A DNA stretch of 64,000 bases, from positions 186,001 through 250,000 of the forward strand of contig NZ_LZGL01000020.1 in assembly GCF_001690685.1 (NCBI RefSeq), in the 5' to 3' direction. Below the pieces are notes generated by a model. The model had not been told where the DNA came from, made no database searches, and saw only the letters and a list, made by a program, of their open reading frames with translations. Positions 29,251 to 44,000 of the stretch are shown here, one piece after another. The stretch comes from Gilliamella sp. wkB112. Its GTDB lineage: Bacteria; Pseudomonadota; Gammaproteobacteria; Enterobacterales; Orbaceae. The translations under genes and the position numbers were made by a program. How positions within the stretch are numbered: position 1 is the first letter of the stretch; every line of letters begins with the position of its first letter.

Positions 29251-30582
29251 TCATTCAATTGCAATAATCTTACTGACCAACCTACCATTTTTTAATCTGG
29301 TTATGATTATCTCATCAACAGTCACTTGTTCACTACTGCGAATCACCATTTGCTCTTGATTAGTAGTAACCGAATAACCGCGTTCTAGAATTGCCAATGG
29401 GCTAATACTATTAAGTTGCGATGTTTGTATAGCATACTGATGTTTAGATTGAACTAATTTTTGTTTTATTAAGTTGATTAGTTGCTGCTGTTTTTGGCTT
29501 ATATCCTGAGTTAAATAAATAATCCTGTTTTGTGGTGAAATACGTAACAATCTTTTATCTAAAGAAGTATGTCGATTTTCTTGTTTTAATAAATATTGTT
29601 GCATATTTTCATATAACGCATGCCGGCAACTTAATAATCGATTTAACTGCTTTGATAACTTAGCTTGTGGGTGTTGTATTTGTAATTGTTGAAATAATTT
29701 ATTTAGCCTTCCTCGGCACTTCATTAAATAGTAATCAATTGCCATCAACAAATGCTGTTCTTGAACTTGCATTCGTTTTATTTGTTCTAGCTTATCTCGA
29801 CTAACTAGTTCTGCCGCAGCCGAAGGTGTAGCAGCTCTAATATCAGCAACAAAATCGGCAATAGTAAAATCGATTTCATGACCAACTGCGCTAACAATCG
29901 GTATTTGACTAGCAAAAATGGCGCGCGCGACTACTTCCTCATTAAATGACCAAAGATCTTCAAGTGAACCACCACCACGACCAACAATCAAAACATCACA
30001 CTCTTGACGGTTATTGGCCAGTTGAATCAACTTGGCAATTTGTGCCGCAGCTTCATTACCTTGCACCTGTGTAGGGTAAATAATCAAATGCAAACTAGGA
30101 TCGCGGCGTTTTAAGATCTGACAAATATCATGTAGTGCCGCACCGGTTGAAGATGTAATTATACCAACTGTACGAATATTTTCTGGCAACGGTTTTTTAT
30201 AAATATTATCAAATAAACCTTCTTCACTAAGTTTTTGTTTCAACTGCTCAAACTTTTGTTGTAATAGTCCCGCTCCTGCTGACTGCATACTATCAATCAC
30301 TAATTGATATTCGCCGCGAGCTTCGTAAAGTGTTACTGTGGCTCGGACTAAAACCTGCTGACCGTTTTGTGGGGTAAATCCTACTCTAAAATTGCTATTA
30401 CGGAACATAGCACAACGGACTTGAGCGCTATCATCTTTTAAAGTGAAATACCAATGCCCTGATGCTGGACGAGAGAAATTTGAAATTTCACCAACCAACC
30501 ATACTTGACCAATAGCATCATTAAGTAAATCTTTGACCATTTGGTTAAGATCTTTAACCGATAAAATCGAATTACCTTGCAT
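29251..30582 (-). CDS. xseA: Exodeoxyribonuclease VII large subunit
   Basis: This 443-aa protein has an N-terminal OB fold (about residues 1-105; VWLVGEISNFSRPASGHWYF), the catalytic core with RGGGSLEDLWSFNEE and VGHEIDFTIADFVAD, and a long coiled-coil C-terminal part. With the small subunit XseB it degrades single-stranded DNA in both directions. xseB is not in the window. It follows xthA by 24 bases on the same strand, giving a two-exonuclease repair unit. Confidence 0.94.
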   Translation of the reverse strand: MQGNSILSVKDLNQMVKDLLNDAIGQVWLVGEISNFSRPASGHWYFTLKDDSAQVRCAMFRNSNFRVGFTPQNGQQVLVRATVTLYEARGEYQLVIDSMQSAGAGLLQQKFEQLKQKLSEEGLFDNIYKKPLPENIRTVGIITSSTGAALHDICQILKRRDPSLHLIIYPTQVQGNEAAAQIAKLIQLANNRQECDVLIVGRGGGSLEDLWSFNEEVVARAIFASQIPIVSAVGHEIDFTIADFVADIRAATPSAAAELVSRDKLEQIKRMQVQEQHLLMAIDYYLMKCRGRLNKLFQQLQIQHPQAKLSKQLNRLLSCRHALYENMQQYLLKQENRHTSLDKRLLRISPQNRIIYLTQDISQKQQQLINLIKQKLVQSKHQYAIQTSQLNSISPLAILERGYSVTTNQEQMVIRSSEQVTVDEIIITRLKNGRLVSKIIAIE

Positions 30583-30606
30583 GCTACTACCCTTATAATT
30601 GTGTCT

Positions 30607-31413
30607 TTATACTAAATCGAATTCTGCCCAGATTGGTGCATGATCTGATGGTTTTTCCATAGCTCGAATACCATAATCAATTCCCGTTTGTAAACAATAA
30701 TCCATCAGTTTTGGGCTAGCTAAAATCAAATCAATCCGTAGTCCTGTTTGGGAATCAAAGCCCTTTGAACGATAATCAAACCAAGAATACTGTTGTTTGC
30801 TTGGATATTGGTTACGATAAGTATCAATAAAACCGAGTGACATTAAGTTTGTCATCCACTCACGTTCTTCAGGTAAAAACGAACACTTACCGGTACGTAA
30901 CCAACGTTTACGGCTATCTTCTGATATCCCAATATCTAAATCAGTAGGACTGATATTCATATCCCCCATAATTAAAGACAATTGGTTACTTAGTTGATTT
31001 TGTTGTAAATAATTAATCAAATCGTGGTAAAACTTACGTTTAGCCGGATATTTAATTTCATGGTGTAAACTTTCACCTTGCGGGAAGTAACCATTGATCA
31101 CCGTTAAATTACCTTGACTAGTTGGTAACTCTACCATAATCAACCGACATTGTGCTTCATCATTATCAGTTGGAAATCCACACTGTACTGATAAAGGTTG
31201 TTGTTTGGTTAACAAAGCAACGCCATAATGACCTTTCTGTCCATGATAATTTAAGTAATAACCAAATTGTTTTAGTTCTTCAACAGGGAACTGATCATTA
31301 TGGACTTTGGTTTCTTGTAAGCCAATCACATCTGGTTGGTATTTATCAATAATTGCCGCTAATTGATGGATGCGAGCTCTAAGGCTATTAATATTAAAAG
31401 AGATAACTTTCAT
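30607..31413 (-). CDS. xthA: Exonuclease III
   Basis: This 268-aa protein has the exact E. coli ExoIII length. EEP-fold motifs are [45 protein letters not shown] and the C-terminal SDHAPIW. It is the main AP endonuclease and a 3'-phosphatase/exonuclease of base-excision repair. It lies upstream of xseA in the same direction and is divergent from tyrA, with 119 bases between them. Confidence 0.94.
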   Translation of the reverse strand: MKVISFNINSLRARIHQLAAIIDKYQPDVIGLQETKVHNDQFPVEELKQFGYYLNYHGQKGHYGVALLTKQQPLSVQCGFPTDNDEAQCRLIMVELPTSQGNLTVINGYFPQGESLHHEIKYPAKRKFYHDLINYLQQNQLSNQLSLIMGDMNISPTDLDIGISEDSRKRWLRTGKCSFLPEEREWMTNLMSLGFIDTYRNQYPSKQQYSWFDYRSKGFDSQTGLRIDLILASPKLMDYCLQTGIDYGIRAMEKPSDHAPIWAEFDLV

Positions 31414-31532
31414 AATAAATTTATTGTATTCGATTTGATGTTACAATTGTCTCATCCTACCAAAAATACGTTATACTGTTAAGCTATTACAGAAAAAGCT
31501 ACCATTTGTGGTGAAAAAAGGATTAACCGAAC

Positions 31533-32654
31533 ATGTCTAAGGAATTATTTGCATTGCGAGATAAAATTGATGAGATTGATAAAGCTATTTTATCTCTTAT
31601 TACCAAGCGATTAGCATTAGTTACTGAAGTCGGTGAAGTAAAAAGTCAACACGGTATTCCCATTTACGATCCTAAACGTGAAACTGATATGCTAACTAAA
31701 AGACGGCAAGAAGCAGAGCAAGCAGGAATATCACCAACATTGATTGAAGATATTTTACGCCGACTCATGCGCGAGTCTTATATTAGTGAAAATGACAAAG
31801 GTTTCAAGAAAATTTATACAGGCCAAGGATCAATTGTAATTATTGGTGGTAATGGACAGATGGGAAGACTGTTTTCACGTTTATTTACACTATCCGGATA
31901 TAACGTTAAAACGTTAGGTTCAAAAACTATGCATCAAGCGGCTGAAGTGGTTGCTGATGCTGCCGCCGTAATTGTTACTGTGCCGATTAGCAAAACTTGT
32001 GAAATTATTAAACAATTACCGCCACTGCCCAAAGATTGTATTTTAACTGATTTTACATCAATAAAAGTTAAACCACTTAAAGCGATGCTAGAAAAACACG
32101 CTGGCCCAGTAGTCGGTTTACACCCTATGTTTGGTCCTGATGTACCAAATTTAGCCAAACAAATTATTGTTTATTGTGATGGCCGTGAACCGGATAAATA
32201 TCAATGGTTAATTGAACAAATGCGAATTTGGGGAGCTAATTTATGCGGTATTGCTGCTACACAACACGATAAATGCATGTCTTTTATTCAAGCATTACGC
32301 CATTTCACCTCTTTCGCATACGGTGTTAATTTGCAACGCGAACATGCAGATTTAGAACAATTAATTGCGTTATCATCACCTATTTATCGCTTAGAACTAA
32401 TGATGGTTGGTAGGCTTTTTGCTCAAGATCCTGAACTTTATGCCGATATCATCATGGCGTCAGAAGATAATATCGAACTAATTAAACGTTATTATAAACG
32501 ATTTGGTGAAATGGTTGATTTGCTTGAGCAACGTGACAAAGACAAATTTATCAAAAATTTTAACGAAGTAAGTGCTTGGTTTGGTAATTATGCACAACGC
32601 TTTATTAAAGAAAGCCAAAGTTTATTGAAATTTGCTAATGATAATCGAGAATAA
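31533..32654 (+). CDS. tyrA: TyrA, chorismate mutase / prephenate dehydrogenase
   Basis: This 373-aa bifunctional enzyme (E. coli 373) makes 4-hydroxyphenylpyruvate for tyrosine. The AroQ-type mutase domain covers about 1-90 ([22 protein letters not shown]). The NAD-binding dehydrogenase starts at about 102 with [18 protein letters not shown] and contains [12 protein letters not shown] -10-like TATACT sits at 31472-31477, and I found no clear TyrR box. Copy B of the 33-bp repeat starts ten bases after the stop. Confidence 0.95.
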   Translation: MSKELFALRDKIDEIDKAILSLITKRLALVTEVGEVKSQHGIPIYDPKRETDMLTKRRQEAEQAGISPTLIEDILRRLMRESYISENDKGFKKIYTGQGSIVIIGGNGQMGRLFSRLFTLSGYNVKTLGSKTMHQAAEVVADAAAVIVTVPISKTCEIIKQLPPLPKDCILTDFTSIKVKPLKAMLEKHAGPVVGLHPMFGPDVPNLAKQIIVYCDGREPDKYQWLIEQMRIWGANLCGIAATQHDKCMSFIQALRHFTSFAYGVNLQREHADLEQLIALSSPIYRLELMMVGRLFAQDPELYADIIMASEDNIELIKRYYKRFGEMVDLLEQRDKDKFIKNFNEVSAWFGNYAQRFIKESQSLLKFANDNRE

Positions 32655-32664
32655 ATATATACTA

Positions 32665-32697
32665 AAACGTATACTTGACCTGAAACTTATTTACAGT
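32665..32697 (+). repeat. 33-bp interspersed repeat, copy B
   Basis: This copy lies 10 bases after the tyrA stop and 55 bases before glmM. It shares AAACGTATA, TGACCTGAAAC and TTTACA with copies A and C and is the most diverged of the three (CTT for GCT, TTA for ATC, GT for AT). It contains TTGACC, a possible -35, on the plus strand. Confidence 0.75.
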
Positions 32698-32752
32698 GAA
32701 TATTGAAAGTATGCAAATTTAAAAATGATAATTTTTAGTTTGAGGAAATTAG

Positions 32753-34084
32753 ATGTCTAATAGAAAATATTTTGGTACGGATGGGATTCGTGGCAAAGTT
32801 GGTCAATACCCTATCACACCAGACTTTGCGCTTAAACTAGGTTGGGCCGCAGGCAAAGTATTAGCTAAAGATGGTGTCAAAAAAGTTTTAATTGGTAAAG
32901 ACACCCGTATTTCAGGTTACATGTTGGAATCCGCATTAGAGGCAGGATTTGCCTCTGCTGGCGTTGCAACTGCGTTTACCGGACCAATGCCAACGCCTGC
33001 TATTGCTTATTTAACCCGTACATTTCGTGCTGATGCGGGTGTGGTTATTTCTGCGTCCCACAACCCTTTTTATGATAATGGAATTAAGTTCTTTTCAACC
33101 GAAGGGAAAAAACTTGATGATGCAATAGAATTGGAAATTGAAACCCAACTTGAAAAAGAAGTTGATTGTGTCGAATCCAAACAACTTGGTCGCGCCAGTA
33201 GAATTACCGATGCAGCAGGACGTTATATAGAATTTTGTAAAAGTTCATTCGATCATGATTTAAGTTTATCAGGGCTAAAAATTGTGGTCGATTGTGCGAA
33301 TGGCGCAACTTATCATATCGCACCAAAAGTATTACGCGAACTCGGCGCTCATGTTATAAAGATTGGCTGTGAACCTGATGGCGTTAATATTAACGAAAGC
33401 TGTGGTGCAACTGATGTTAAAACTTTAACCAAACGCGTTATTGATGAAAAAGCCGATTTAGGTTTTGCATTAGATGGAGATGGCGATCGTATAATTATGG
33501 TTGATGATCAAGGTCGCAAAATTGATGGAGACTTAATTATTTATATTATTGCCCGAGAGGCATTAAGACATGGTCAGCTAAAAGGCGGAGTAGTAGGAAC
33601 CTTAATGAGCAATATGGGACTAGAAATAGCTCTTAAAAATCTGGGCATCCCATTTATTAGAGCTAAAGTCGGTGACCGTTATGTTCTAGAAAAAATGATT
33701 GAGAAAAATTGGCGACTTGGTGCTGAAAATTCCGGGCATGTTCTATTACTAGATAAAACTACCACTGGTGATGGTATTATTGCTGGTTTACAAGTATTAA
33801 GTGCTATGGTGCGTAATAATATGTCATTAGCGGATTTGTGCGTAGGCATGACAATGCTGCCTCAAGTGCTAATTAATGTTCGTTTTTCTGGTGGAAATGA
33901 TCCATTAACTACCGCTGCAGTCAAAATTGCAATTCAACAAGCGGAGTCACAATTAGCTGATAATGGACGCGTATTAATCCGTAAATCTGGCACTGAACCA
34001 GTTATTCGGGTTATGGTTGAAGGAAGTGATGAGGTAGAAATTCGCAAATTAGCCGAATCGATTGCTGAGGCTGTTAAAGCCTAA
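32753..34084 (+). CDS. glmM: Phosphoglucosamine mutase
   Basis: This 443-aa enzyme converts glucosamine-6-phosphate to glucosamine-1-phosphate for peptidoglycan and LPS. The phosphorylated serine is Ser102 in [12 protein letters not shown]; the metal loop is LDGDGDRI and the sugar-binding loop is [19 protein letters not shown] before the ATG gives a good ribosome site. It normally lies after folP or ftsH; here it sits between tyrA and the atp operon. Confidence 0.96.
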   Translation: MSNRKYFGTDGIRGKVGQYPITPDFALKLGWAAGKVLAKDGVKKVLIGKDTRISGYMLESALEAGFASAGVATAFTGPMPTPAIAYLTRTFRADAGVVISASHNPFYDNGIKFFSTEGKKLDDAIELEIETQLEKEVDCVESKQLGRASRITDAAGRYIEFCKSSFDHDLSLSGLKIVVDCANGATYHIAPKVLRELGAHVIKIGCEPDGVNINESCGATDVKTLTKRVIDEKADLGFALDGDGDRIIMVDDQGRKIDGDLIIYIIAREALRHGQLKGGVVGTLMSNMGLEIALKNLGIPFIRAKVGDRYVLEKMIEKNWRLGAENSGHVLLLDKTTTGDGIIAGLQVLSAMVRNNMSLADLCVGMTMLPQVLINVRFSGGNDPLTTAAVKIAIQQAESQLADNGRVLIRKSGTEPVIRVMVEGSDEVEIRKLAESIAEAVKA

Positions 34085-35127
<1,043 letters not shown>

Positions 35128-35133
35128 TCTTAA

Positions 35134-35394
<261 letters not shown>

Positions 35395-35418
35395 TATTAA
35401 TTTAAGAGGAATTGTATC

Positions 35419-35889
35419 ATGAATATGAACGCAACTCTCCTCGGCCAAGCAATTACATTTGTATTGTTTGTTTGGTTCTGTATGAAGTTTGTTTGGCCTC
35501 CAGTTATCCGTGCGATTGAAAAACGCCAAAAAGAGATAGCCGATGGACTTGCTTCTGCAGAAACAGCAAAAAAAGATTTGGAATTAGCCAAAGCAAATAC
35601 ATCTGACATAATGCAACAGGCTAAGGTTGAGGCTAATGCAATTATTGAGCAAGCCAACAAACGTAAAGCTGTTATTCTGGAAGAAGCTCAACAAGAAGCT
35701 TCCCGTGAAAAAGAACGTATTGTTGCTCAAGGTCTTGCCGAAGTAGAGGCTGAACGTAAGCATGCTCGAGAAGAGCTCAAACAACAAGTCGCTACACTCG
35801 CTATTGCCGGTGCAGAAAAAATTATTGAACGTTCTGTTAATGAAGCCGCTAATAGCGACATCATTGATAAACTAGTAGCTGAACTATAA
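35419..35889 (+). CDS. atpF: ATP synthase subunit b
   Basis: This 156-aa protein has one N-terminal membrane helix (about 5-26, [20 protein letters not shown]) followed by a long charged coiled coil. Two copies form the peripheral stalk that holds F1 against rotation. Its length equals E. coli b (156 aa). It starts with [10 protein letters not shown] after an AAGAGGAA ribosome site, 24 bases downstream of atpE. Confidence 0.97.
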   Translation: MNMNATLLGQAITFVLFVWFCMKFVWPPVIRAIEKRQKEIADGLASAETAKKDLELAKANTSDIMQQAKVEANAIIEQANKRKAVILEEAQQEASREKERIVAQGLAEVEAERKHAREELKQQVATLAIAGAEKIIERSVNEAANSDIIDKLVAEL

Positions 35890-35902
35890 GGAGAATAGAG
35901 CA

Positions 35903-36436
35903 ATGGCTGACTTAATTACAATTGCTCGTCCTTATGCTAAAGCCGCTTTCGACTTCGCGGTAGAAAAAAATAGTATCGAGTCATGGCATAAAATGTTAGT
36001 GCTTACATCTGAAGTCAGTCAAGACGAACAGATAAAAAGCATACTTACATCTGACATGAAAACCGATTCGGTTGCTAACCTATTTATTAATATATGTAAA
36101 GATGTATTAGATGAGTTTAGCACCAATTTTATTAAGATTATGGCTGAAAATAAGCGTTTATCACTTTTACCCGAAGTGTTAGCTCTGTTTGAACAATTAT
36201 GTTTAGATAGGGAAGCGCAAGCAGATGTGGATGTTATCTCTGCTCAAGCCTTATCTAATGAACAACTTGATAAGATTTCTGTCGCAGTCGAAAAACGTTT
36301 ATCACGAAAAGTAAAACTAAAATGTCATATAGATAAATCGCTCATTTCTGGTTTTATTATTCGTACGGGCGATATGGTTATTGATAGTAGTATCAGAGGG
36401 CGTTTAAATCGTTTAAATGACGCTCTACAGTCTTAA
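35903..36436 (+). CDS. atpH: ATP synthase subunit delta
   Basis: This 177-aa subunit connects the b dimer to the top of the alpha3beta3 head. It opens with [15 protein letters not shown] and ends with the conserved [20 protein letters not shown]. Its length matches E. coli delta (177). It lies 13 bases after atpF, with AAGGAGA before the start. Confidence 0.96.
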   Translation: MADLITIARPYAKAAFDFAVEKNSIESWHKMLVLTSEVSQDEQIKSILTSDMKTDSVANLFINICKDVLDEFSTNFIKIMAENKRLSLLPEVLALFEQLCLDREAQADVDVISAQALSNEQLDKISVAVEKRLSRKVKLKCHIDKSLISGFIIRTGDMVIDSSIRGRLNRLNDALQS

Positions 36437-36447
36437 GGGGACTGATA

Positions 36448-37989
36448 ATGCATCTAAATTCAACTGAAATAAGTGAACTAATTAAAGAGCGGATAGCTCA
36501 GTTCAATATTGTGAGTGATGCTCACAATGAAGGAACTATCATATCAGTTAGTGATGGTATTCTTCGTATTCACGGTTTAACTGATGTAATGCAAGGCGAA
36601 ATGATTGCATTGCCAGGTAACCGTTATGCAATGGCATTAAACCTAGAAAGGGATTCTGTTGGTGCCGTGGTTATGGGACCGTACGAAGATTTATCTGAAG
36701 GTATGAAAGTCCAATGTACTGGTCGTATTTTACAAGTACCAGTAGGTGATGGTTTATTAGGCCGAGTTATTAATACACTAGGCGAACCAATTGACGGTAA
36801 AGGTTCTATTCAACATGATGGTTTCTCACCAGTTGAAGTAGTTGCACCTGGAGTTATCGATCGTCAATCGGTTGACCAAGCATTACAAACTGGTTATAAA
36901 GCCGTTGACTCAATGATTCCAATCGGTCGTGGCCAACGTGAGCTTATCATTGGTGACCGTCAAACAGGTAAAACTGCTTTAGCAATCGACGCAATCATTA
37001 ACCAACGTGATTCTGGTGTAAAATGTATTTATGTAGCAATTGGTCAAAAACAATCAACTATTGCTAACGTAGTACGTAAGCTTGAAGAACACGGTGCGCT
37101 TAAAAACACTATTGTAGTAGTTGCATCAGCATCTGAATCAGCAGCATTACAATATTTAGCACCATATGCGGGTTGCGCAATGGGAGAATACTTCCGTGAT
37201 CGTGGTCAAGACGCTTTGATTGTATATGATGATTTGTCTAAACAAGCCGTTGCTTATCGCCAGATTTCTTTATTACTTCGTCGTCCACCTGGACGTGAAG
37301 CTTATCCAGGTGATGTATTCTATCTGCATTCTCGTTTATTAGAACGTGCTGCACGCGTAAATGAAGCTTATGTTGAAGAATATACTAAAGGTGAAGTTAA
37401 AGGTAAAACAGGTTCATTAACTGCATTACCAATTATAGAAACCCAAGCTGGTGACGTTTCGGCGTTCGTACCAACTAACGTAATTTCAATTACTGATGGT
37501 CAAATCTTCTTGGAAACCAGCCTATTTAACTCTGGTATTCGCCCAGCGGTTAACCCAGGTATTTCAGTTTCACGTGTAGGTGGTGCTGCACAAACTAAGA
37601 TAATGAAAAAATTATCCGGTGGTATTCGTACTGCACTGGCACAGTATCGTGAACTAGCGGCGTTCTCACAATTTGCATCAGACTTAGATGAAGCAACACG
37701 TAATCAATTAAGTCATGGTGAAAAAGTAACAGAATTATTAAAACAAAAGCAATATTCGCCAATGACAGTTGCTGAGCAATCAATTGTGCTTTATGCAGCT
37801 GAACGTGGTTATCTTGAAGATGTAGAATTAGCTAAAGTTTTATCATTTGAAGCTGCATTACTTGCTTATGCCCATAGTCAACATGCCGATTTTGTTAAGT
37901 TAATTGACGAAACAGGTAACTACAACGATGAGATTGAAAGTAAGTTAAAAGCAATACTTGAAAGCTTTAAATCAACTCAAACTTGGTAA
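36448..37989 (+). CDS. atpA: ATP synthase subunit alpha
   Basis: This 513-aa subunit has the non-catalytic nucleotide site with Walker A GDRQTGKT (about 169-176), [16 protein letters not shown], and the arginine-finger region [21 protein letters not shown]. Its length equals E. coli alpha. It is the fifth gene of the operon. Codon use appears biased toward frequent codons, as expected for a highly expressed gene. Confidence 0.98.
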   Translation: MHLNSTEISELIKERIAQFNIVSDAHNEGTIISVSDGILRIHGLTDVMQGEMIALPGNRYAMALNLERDSVGAVVMGPYEDLSEGMKVQCTGRILQVPVGDGLLGRVINTLGEPIDGKGSIQHDGFSPVEVVAPGVIDRQSVDQALQTGYKAVDSMIPIGRGQRELIIGDRQTGKTALAIDAIINQRDSGVKCIYVAIGQKQSTIANVVRKLEEHGALKNTIVVVASASESAALQYLAPYAGCAMGEYFRDRGQDALIVYDDLSKQAVAYRQISLLLRRPPGREAYPGDVFYLHSRLLERAARVNEAYVEEYTKGEVKGKTGSLTALPIIETQAGDVSAFVPTNVISITDGQIFLETSLFNSGIRPAVNPGISVSRVGGAAQTKIMKKLSGGIRTALAQYRELAAFSQFASDLDEATRNQLSHGEKVTELLKQKQYSPMTVAEQSIVLYAAERGYLEDVELAKVLSFEAALLAYAHSQHADFVKLIDETGNYNDEIESKLKAILESFKSTQTW

Positions 37990-38003
37990 GGGTGAGGTAA
38001 AAA

Positions 38004-38873
38004 ATGGCTAATGCAAAAGAGATTAGAACGAAAATTGCCAGTATCCAAAGTACGCAAAAAATCACTAAAGCAATGGAAATGGTTGCCAATTCTAAAATGC
38101 GTAAAACGCAAGATAGAATGGCTGCTAGCCGTCCATATGCTGATATGATTCGAGAAGTGATTGGGCATTTAGCGTTAGCACATATAGGTATCAAACATCC
38201 TTATTTAGAAGAAAGGGATGTTAAGCGAGTTGGCTATCTTATCATTTCAACCGATCGTGGTTTATGTGGTGGTTTAAATATCAATCTTTTTAAAACTGTC
38301 CTTGCCGATATGACGGCATGGCAGGAAAAAGGGATTGAAGCAGATGTAGCTTTAATTGGTTCTCGAGGGGTGTCGTTTTTCTCTTCAGTAAAAACTAACA
38401 TCTTAACCCAAGTTACCAATTTAGGGGACGAACCAACTTTGTCCGATCTTATTGGTCCGGTAAAAACAATGCTTGAGTCTTATGATAACGGTAAAATTGA
38501 TAAATTATATATTGTCACTAATAGATTTATTAATACCATGTCACAAAAACCGACAATACAGCAATTATTACCACTACCATCGTCGGAAGATAAAGAACTG
38601 AAAGCTTCATCATGGGATTATATTTATGAGCCAGATGCTAAATCATTATTAGATGTGATTTTACGTCGTTATATAGAATCACAAGTTTATCAAGCTGTGG
38701 TTGAAAATCTAGCGAGTGAACAAGCAGCAAGAATGGTGGCCATGAAAGCAGCAACAGATAACGGTGCAAACTTAATTAATGAATTACAAATTGTGTATAA
38801 CAAAGCTCGTCAAGGTGCTATCACAAATGAATTGATTGATATTGTATCCGGTGCGGCTGCTGTTTCAGGTTAG
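38004..38873 (+). CDS. atpG: ATP synthase subunit gamma
   Basis: This 289-aa central rotor shaft has an N-terminal helix starting [24 protein letters not shown] and a C-terminal helix with [14 protein letters not shown] and [19 protein letters not shown]. The long helices form the coiled coil inside the alpha3beta3 head. It starts 15 bases after atpA, with a GGGTGAGG ribosome site. Confidence 0.97.
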   Translation: MANAKEIRTKIASIQSTQKITKAMEMVANSKMRKTQDRMAASRPYADMIREVIGHLALAHIGIKHPYLEERDVKRVGYLIISTDRGLCGGLNINLFKTVLADMTAWQEKGIEADVALIGSRGVSFFSSVKTNILTQVTNLGDEPTLSDLIGPVKTMLESYDNGKIDKLYIVTNRFINTMSQKPTIQQLLPLPSSEDKELKASSWDYIYEPDAKSLLDVILRRYIESQVYQAVVENLASEQAARMVAMKAATDNGANLINELQIVYNKARQGAITNELIDIVSGAAAVSG

Positions 38874-38893
38874 TGCTAAATATTGGCTTATAG

Positions 38894-40303
<1,410 letters not shown>

Positions 40304-40329
40304 GAGATTTATTGTACGGAGATAGTATT

Positions 40330-40755
40330 ATGGCACTAACTTCCTATCAATTAGAAGTTGTTAGTGCTGAATCTCACCTATTTTCAGGTGATGTTCAGCG
40401 AATTAGAGTAACCGGAAGAGAAGGTGAATTGGGTATTTACCCTGGTCATACGCCACTACTCACAACTATTAAACCTGGTATGGTGGGAATTGTTAAAGCT
40501 GATGGCGAAGAAGAGTTTATCTACCTTTCGGGTGGCATTTTAGAAGTCCAACCAAAGATGGTAACTATTTTGGCTGATACCGCTATTCGTGGTGAAGATC
40601 TAGATGAAGCAAGAGCCCAAGAAGCAGTAAGGCAAGCACAAGAACATATTAATAATCCAACAAGTGATATGTCATTTGCACAAGCATCTGCCGAACTATC
40701 GAAAGCACTTGCTAAAATACGAGTTATTGAATTGACTCGTCGGATAGGTCAGTAG
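40330..40755 (+). CDS. atpC: ATP synthase subunit epsilon
   Basis: This 141-aa subunit has an N-terminal beta sandwich ([33 protein letters not shown]) and a C-terminal two-helix inhibitory domain. The frame is open from a TTG at 40312, but the ATG at 40330 has CGGAG eight bases upstream and gives the usual MAxTxxLxVVSAE start. It is the last gene of the operon and is followed by a terminator. Confidence 0.96.
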   Translation: MALTSYQLEVVSAESHLFSGDVQRIRVTGREGELGIYPGHTPLLTTIKPGMVGIVKADGEEEFIYLSGGILEVQPKMVTILADTAIRGEDLDEARAQEAVRQAQEHINNPTSDMSFAQASAELSKALAKIRVIELTRRIGQ

Positions 40756-40789
40756 TTAGTTTTTATGATTTCATCAAAGTAAATGTTTT

Positions 40790-40824
40790 GGTTACAGGCA
40801 TAAGCTCTGTAACCTTTCCATTTT
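40790..40824 (+). terminator. Terminator of the atp operon
   Basis: GGTTACAG (40790-40797) pairs with CTGTAACC (40807-40814) around a nine-base loop. A TTTCCATTTT tract follows on the plus strand. Confidence 0.75.
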
Positions 40825-40986
40825 ATCTAATAAAATAAATAGTATTAAAAAAATTAAGATGATTTCTCATATTAATCATTTTGAGACAACATCTATAAAT
40901 TCCTTCCCCTCCCCTTCAGTAATTTTGATTAGTTAAATATTTGGTTAAACTAAAGAGCTTACTAATTAAGATGACTAGATTTATTA

Positions 40987-41001
40987 ATCGCTATCAGCGA
41001 T
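40987..41001. repeat. Small perfect dyad upstream of recC
   Basis: ATCGCT and AGCGAT flank ATC, 34 bases before the recC ATG. It may be an operator or only a chance hairpin; I recognise no regulator consensus. Confidence 0.3.
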
Positions 41002-41035
41002 AATCTTAGCAAATTTAATTAATGCTAATACCGTT

Positions 41036-44000
41036 ATGTTTACCATCTATCATTCAAATCAAGTCGATTTACTAAAATCTCTCGTGAGTGAATTGATGCG
41101 CTTGCAACCACTAAATGAGGTATTTGTACCTGATCAAGTTATTGTGCAAAGTCAAGGTATGGCTCAATGGTTACAAATTGAATTAGCAAATGACATTGGT
41201 ATTGTAGCTAATATCTCCTTTCCTTTCCCTACAGAGTTTATTTGGCAAATTTATCAAACCCTATTACCAGATGCTCCTACAGAAAATAGCTACAATACCG
41301 AATCCATGACATGGCAATTATATTCTTTATTACCTAAAGTTATTGAGCGACCTGAATTTGTCACTATCAAACAATATCTCAGTGTGGATACACAAGACAG
41401 AAAACAATTTCAATTAGCAACGCGTATTGCACGTTTATTTGACCAATATTTAGTTTATCGACCAGACTGGTTAGCAAAATGGGAAGCCAACCAAACAGTT
41501 ACAGAACTTAATCATTATCCTGATGAAATCTGGCAAGCTGAACTTTGGCGTCAGTTAGTTGCAACGAACCAACCTTATCACCGGGCTAATATTTATCAAC
41601 AAATGCTAGATATCTTGTTAAAGAATGATCTTGATCCTACTTTATTAGCACAGCTACCCAAACGCGTATTCATTTTTGGCATAACATCACTCCCCCCAGT
41701 TTATTTATCACTCTTTGCTGCTCTTGGAGAGCATATTGATGTACATTTAATGTTTAATAACCCATGTAAATGGTACTGGGGAGATATTATTGAAAAACAA
41801 CTATCTGATATACAAAATATCTCTGATCAAAAACCTAACCCATTACTTACTTCATGGGGAAAATTAGGTCGTGATAATTTATTTTTATTACAAGAATTTA
41901 ATAATAAACAAGATATTGAAATGTTTGTTGATCAAGAGCGATCTTGTTTATTACATGCTTTGCAACAAGATATTTTAGAGCTTTACCCAAATAATCAGAA
42001 TAAACAACTGATTGAATCTACCGATAAGTCGATCTCATTGCATGCTTGTCATAGTGAACAACGCGAAGTTGAAGTATTATATGACTATCTCCTATCCGTT
42101 TTTGATGCAAACCCAACAATAGAATTACGAGATTGTATTGTTATGGTTTCCGATATCGACCGATATGTTCCTTACATTCGCTCAGTATTTGGCAATGCTC
42201 CTAGTCAACGTTATTTACCCTTCACTATTTCTGATCAAAAAGCACGAAATATCGATCCAATGGTGCAAGGTTTTTTGGTTATTCTAAATTTTCCACAGAG
42301 TCGATTTACTGCTGAAGAATTGTTTAACCTCCTTGAAATCCCTGCTATATCAGAAAAATTTGCTCTCAATGAAACTCAATTAACGCTACTTCGCACTTGG
42401 ATTATTGAGTCCGGTATTCGCTTTGGACTTGAAAATGCCCATAGTTGGCTATTTGGATTAGAACGACTATTACTGGGTTACACTATGAGCAATGAACAAG
42501 GCGGTTGGCAACAAATCTCACCTTATGACGGTGCAACAGGCCTTGATGCTGAATTAATTGGTCAGTTAGCCGAATTTATAACCGTGGTTCGCAAATGGTT
42601 AGTTGCATTAAGTGAAAATAAGCCATTAGTTGAGTGGCAAAGTTGTTGTTTTGAAATAATAAATGATTTTTTTGTAACTAATCTGCAACGAGAGTCGATT
42701 TTGTTGATGATTGAAGATGAATGGCAAAAACTAATAAATAGTGGCTTAGTGGCTAATTTTAGCGACAAAATTTCAATTACTATTTTACATGATGCCTTAC
42801 AATCACGTTTAGAACAAAACCATTTAGCACATCGATTCTTAGTTGGTAAGATCAACTTTTGTACCATGATGCCTATGCGTTCAATACCTTTTAAAGTTGT
42901 TTGTTTATTAGGCATGAATGATGGTGATTATCCAAGAACATCATTGCCACTTGATTTTGATTTAATTGCACAACATCCGAGAAAAGGAGATCGTAGTCGA
43001 CGTAATGATGACCGTTATTTATTTTTAGAAGCTATTTTATCTGCCCAACAACAATTATATATCAGCTACATTGGACGTGACATGAAAGACGATAGTGAGC
43101 GTTACCCGTCTGTATTAGTTGATGAACTTTGGGAGTATATTGCTCAGCATTATTGTGTGCCAAAGCTTAATAGCTCATCTCTAACAGACAATCCCCTAAA
43201 TTTTTTACGCATCGCGCATACTCGCACACCATTTAACCCTCAAAATTATCTACAAGAACCCAAAAGTTATGCCGATGAATGGTTACCTGCAGCTTTACAA
43301 CAGGGTGAAAATCAATCTTTTATTAGTGCGATCCCCACTATTACAGTTGATAATATCAATATTGATGAGTTAAAAAGATTTTACCAACATACAATTAGGT
43401 TATTTTTACAGAAACGCTTTAATTTTTATGTTAATTACCTTGATGATACTTTACCGGATGCAGAAAAATTCAACCTTAATAGCTTGGAACGCTATCAATT
43501 AAACTCACAGATTTTAAATCAACTCATCAGCCAAAATAACCAAGATACAGATAGTTTTTATCAGCAACTAACATTAACAGGTGAATTACCAGATGGTGCT
43601 TTTGGACAAATTATTTATGATGAGCAAAATGCAACCATGCAATCACTTGCTAATAAGATCAAGCACGAAAAGCTTCATATGGATACCCAAGAAGTAAATT
43701 TAACCATTACAACTAAGCAACAAACATACCAATTACAAGGTTGGTTAACACATATTCAACACGATGGTATCTTATCTTGGCGCCCAGCTAAGCTTTCAAT
43801 TCGTGATGGTATGGCATTGTGGATCGACCATTTAGTCTATTGTATTTTAAATCCAGATAACTTAGATAGCCAAAGTCGAATTTATGGTCGCGAAGATCAT
43901 GAATGGCGTTTTTTATTCTTGGATCCAAGTGAAGCAATAAATATTTTGACTACCTTGGTAGAAGGTTATTTACAAGGTATTAACCAGCCATTATTAATGC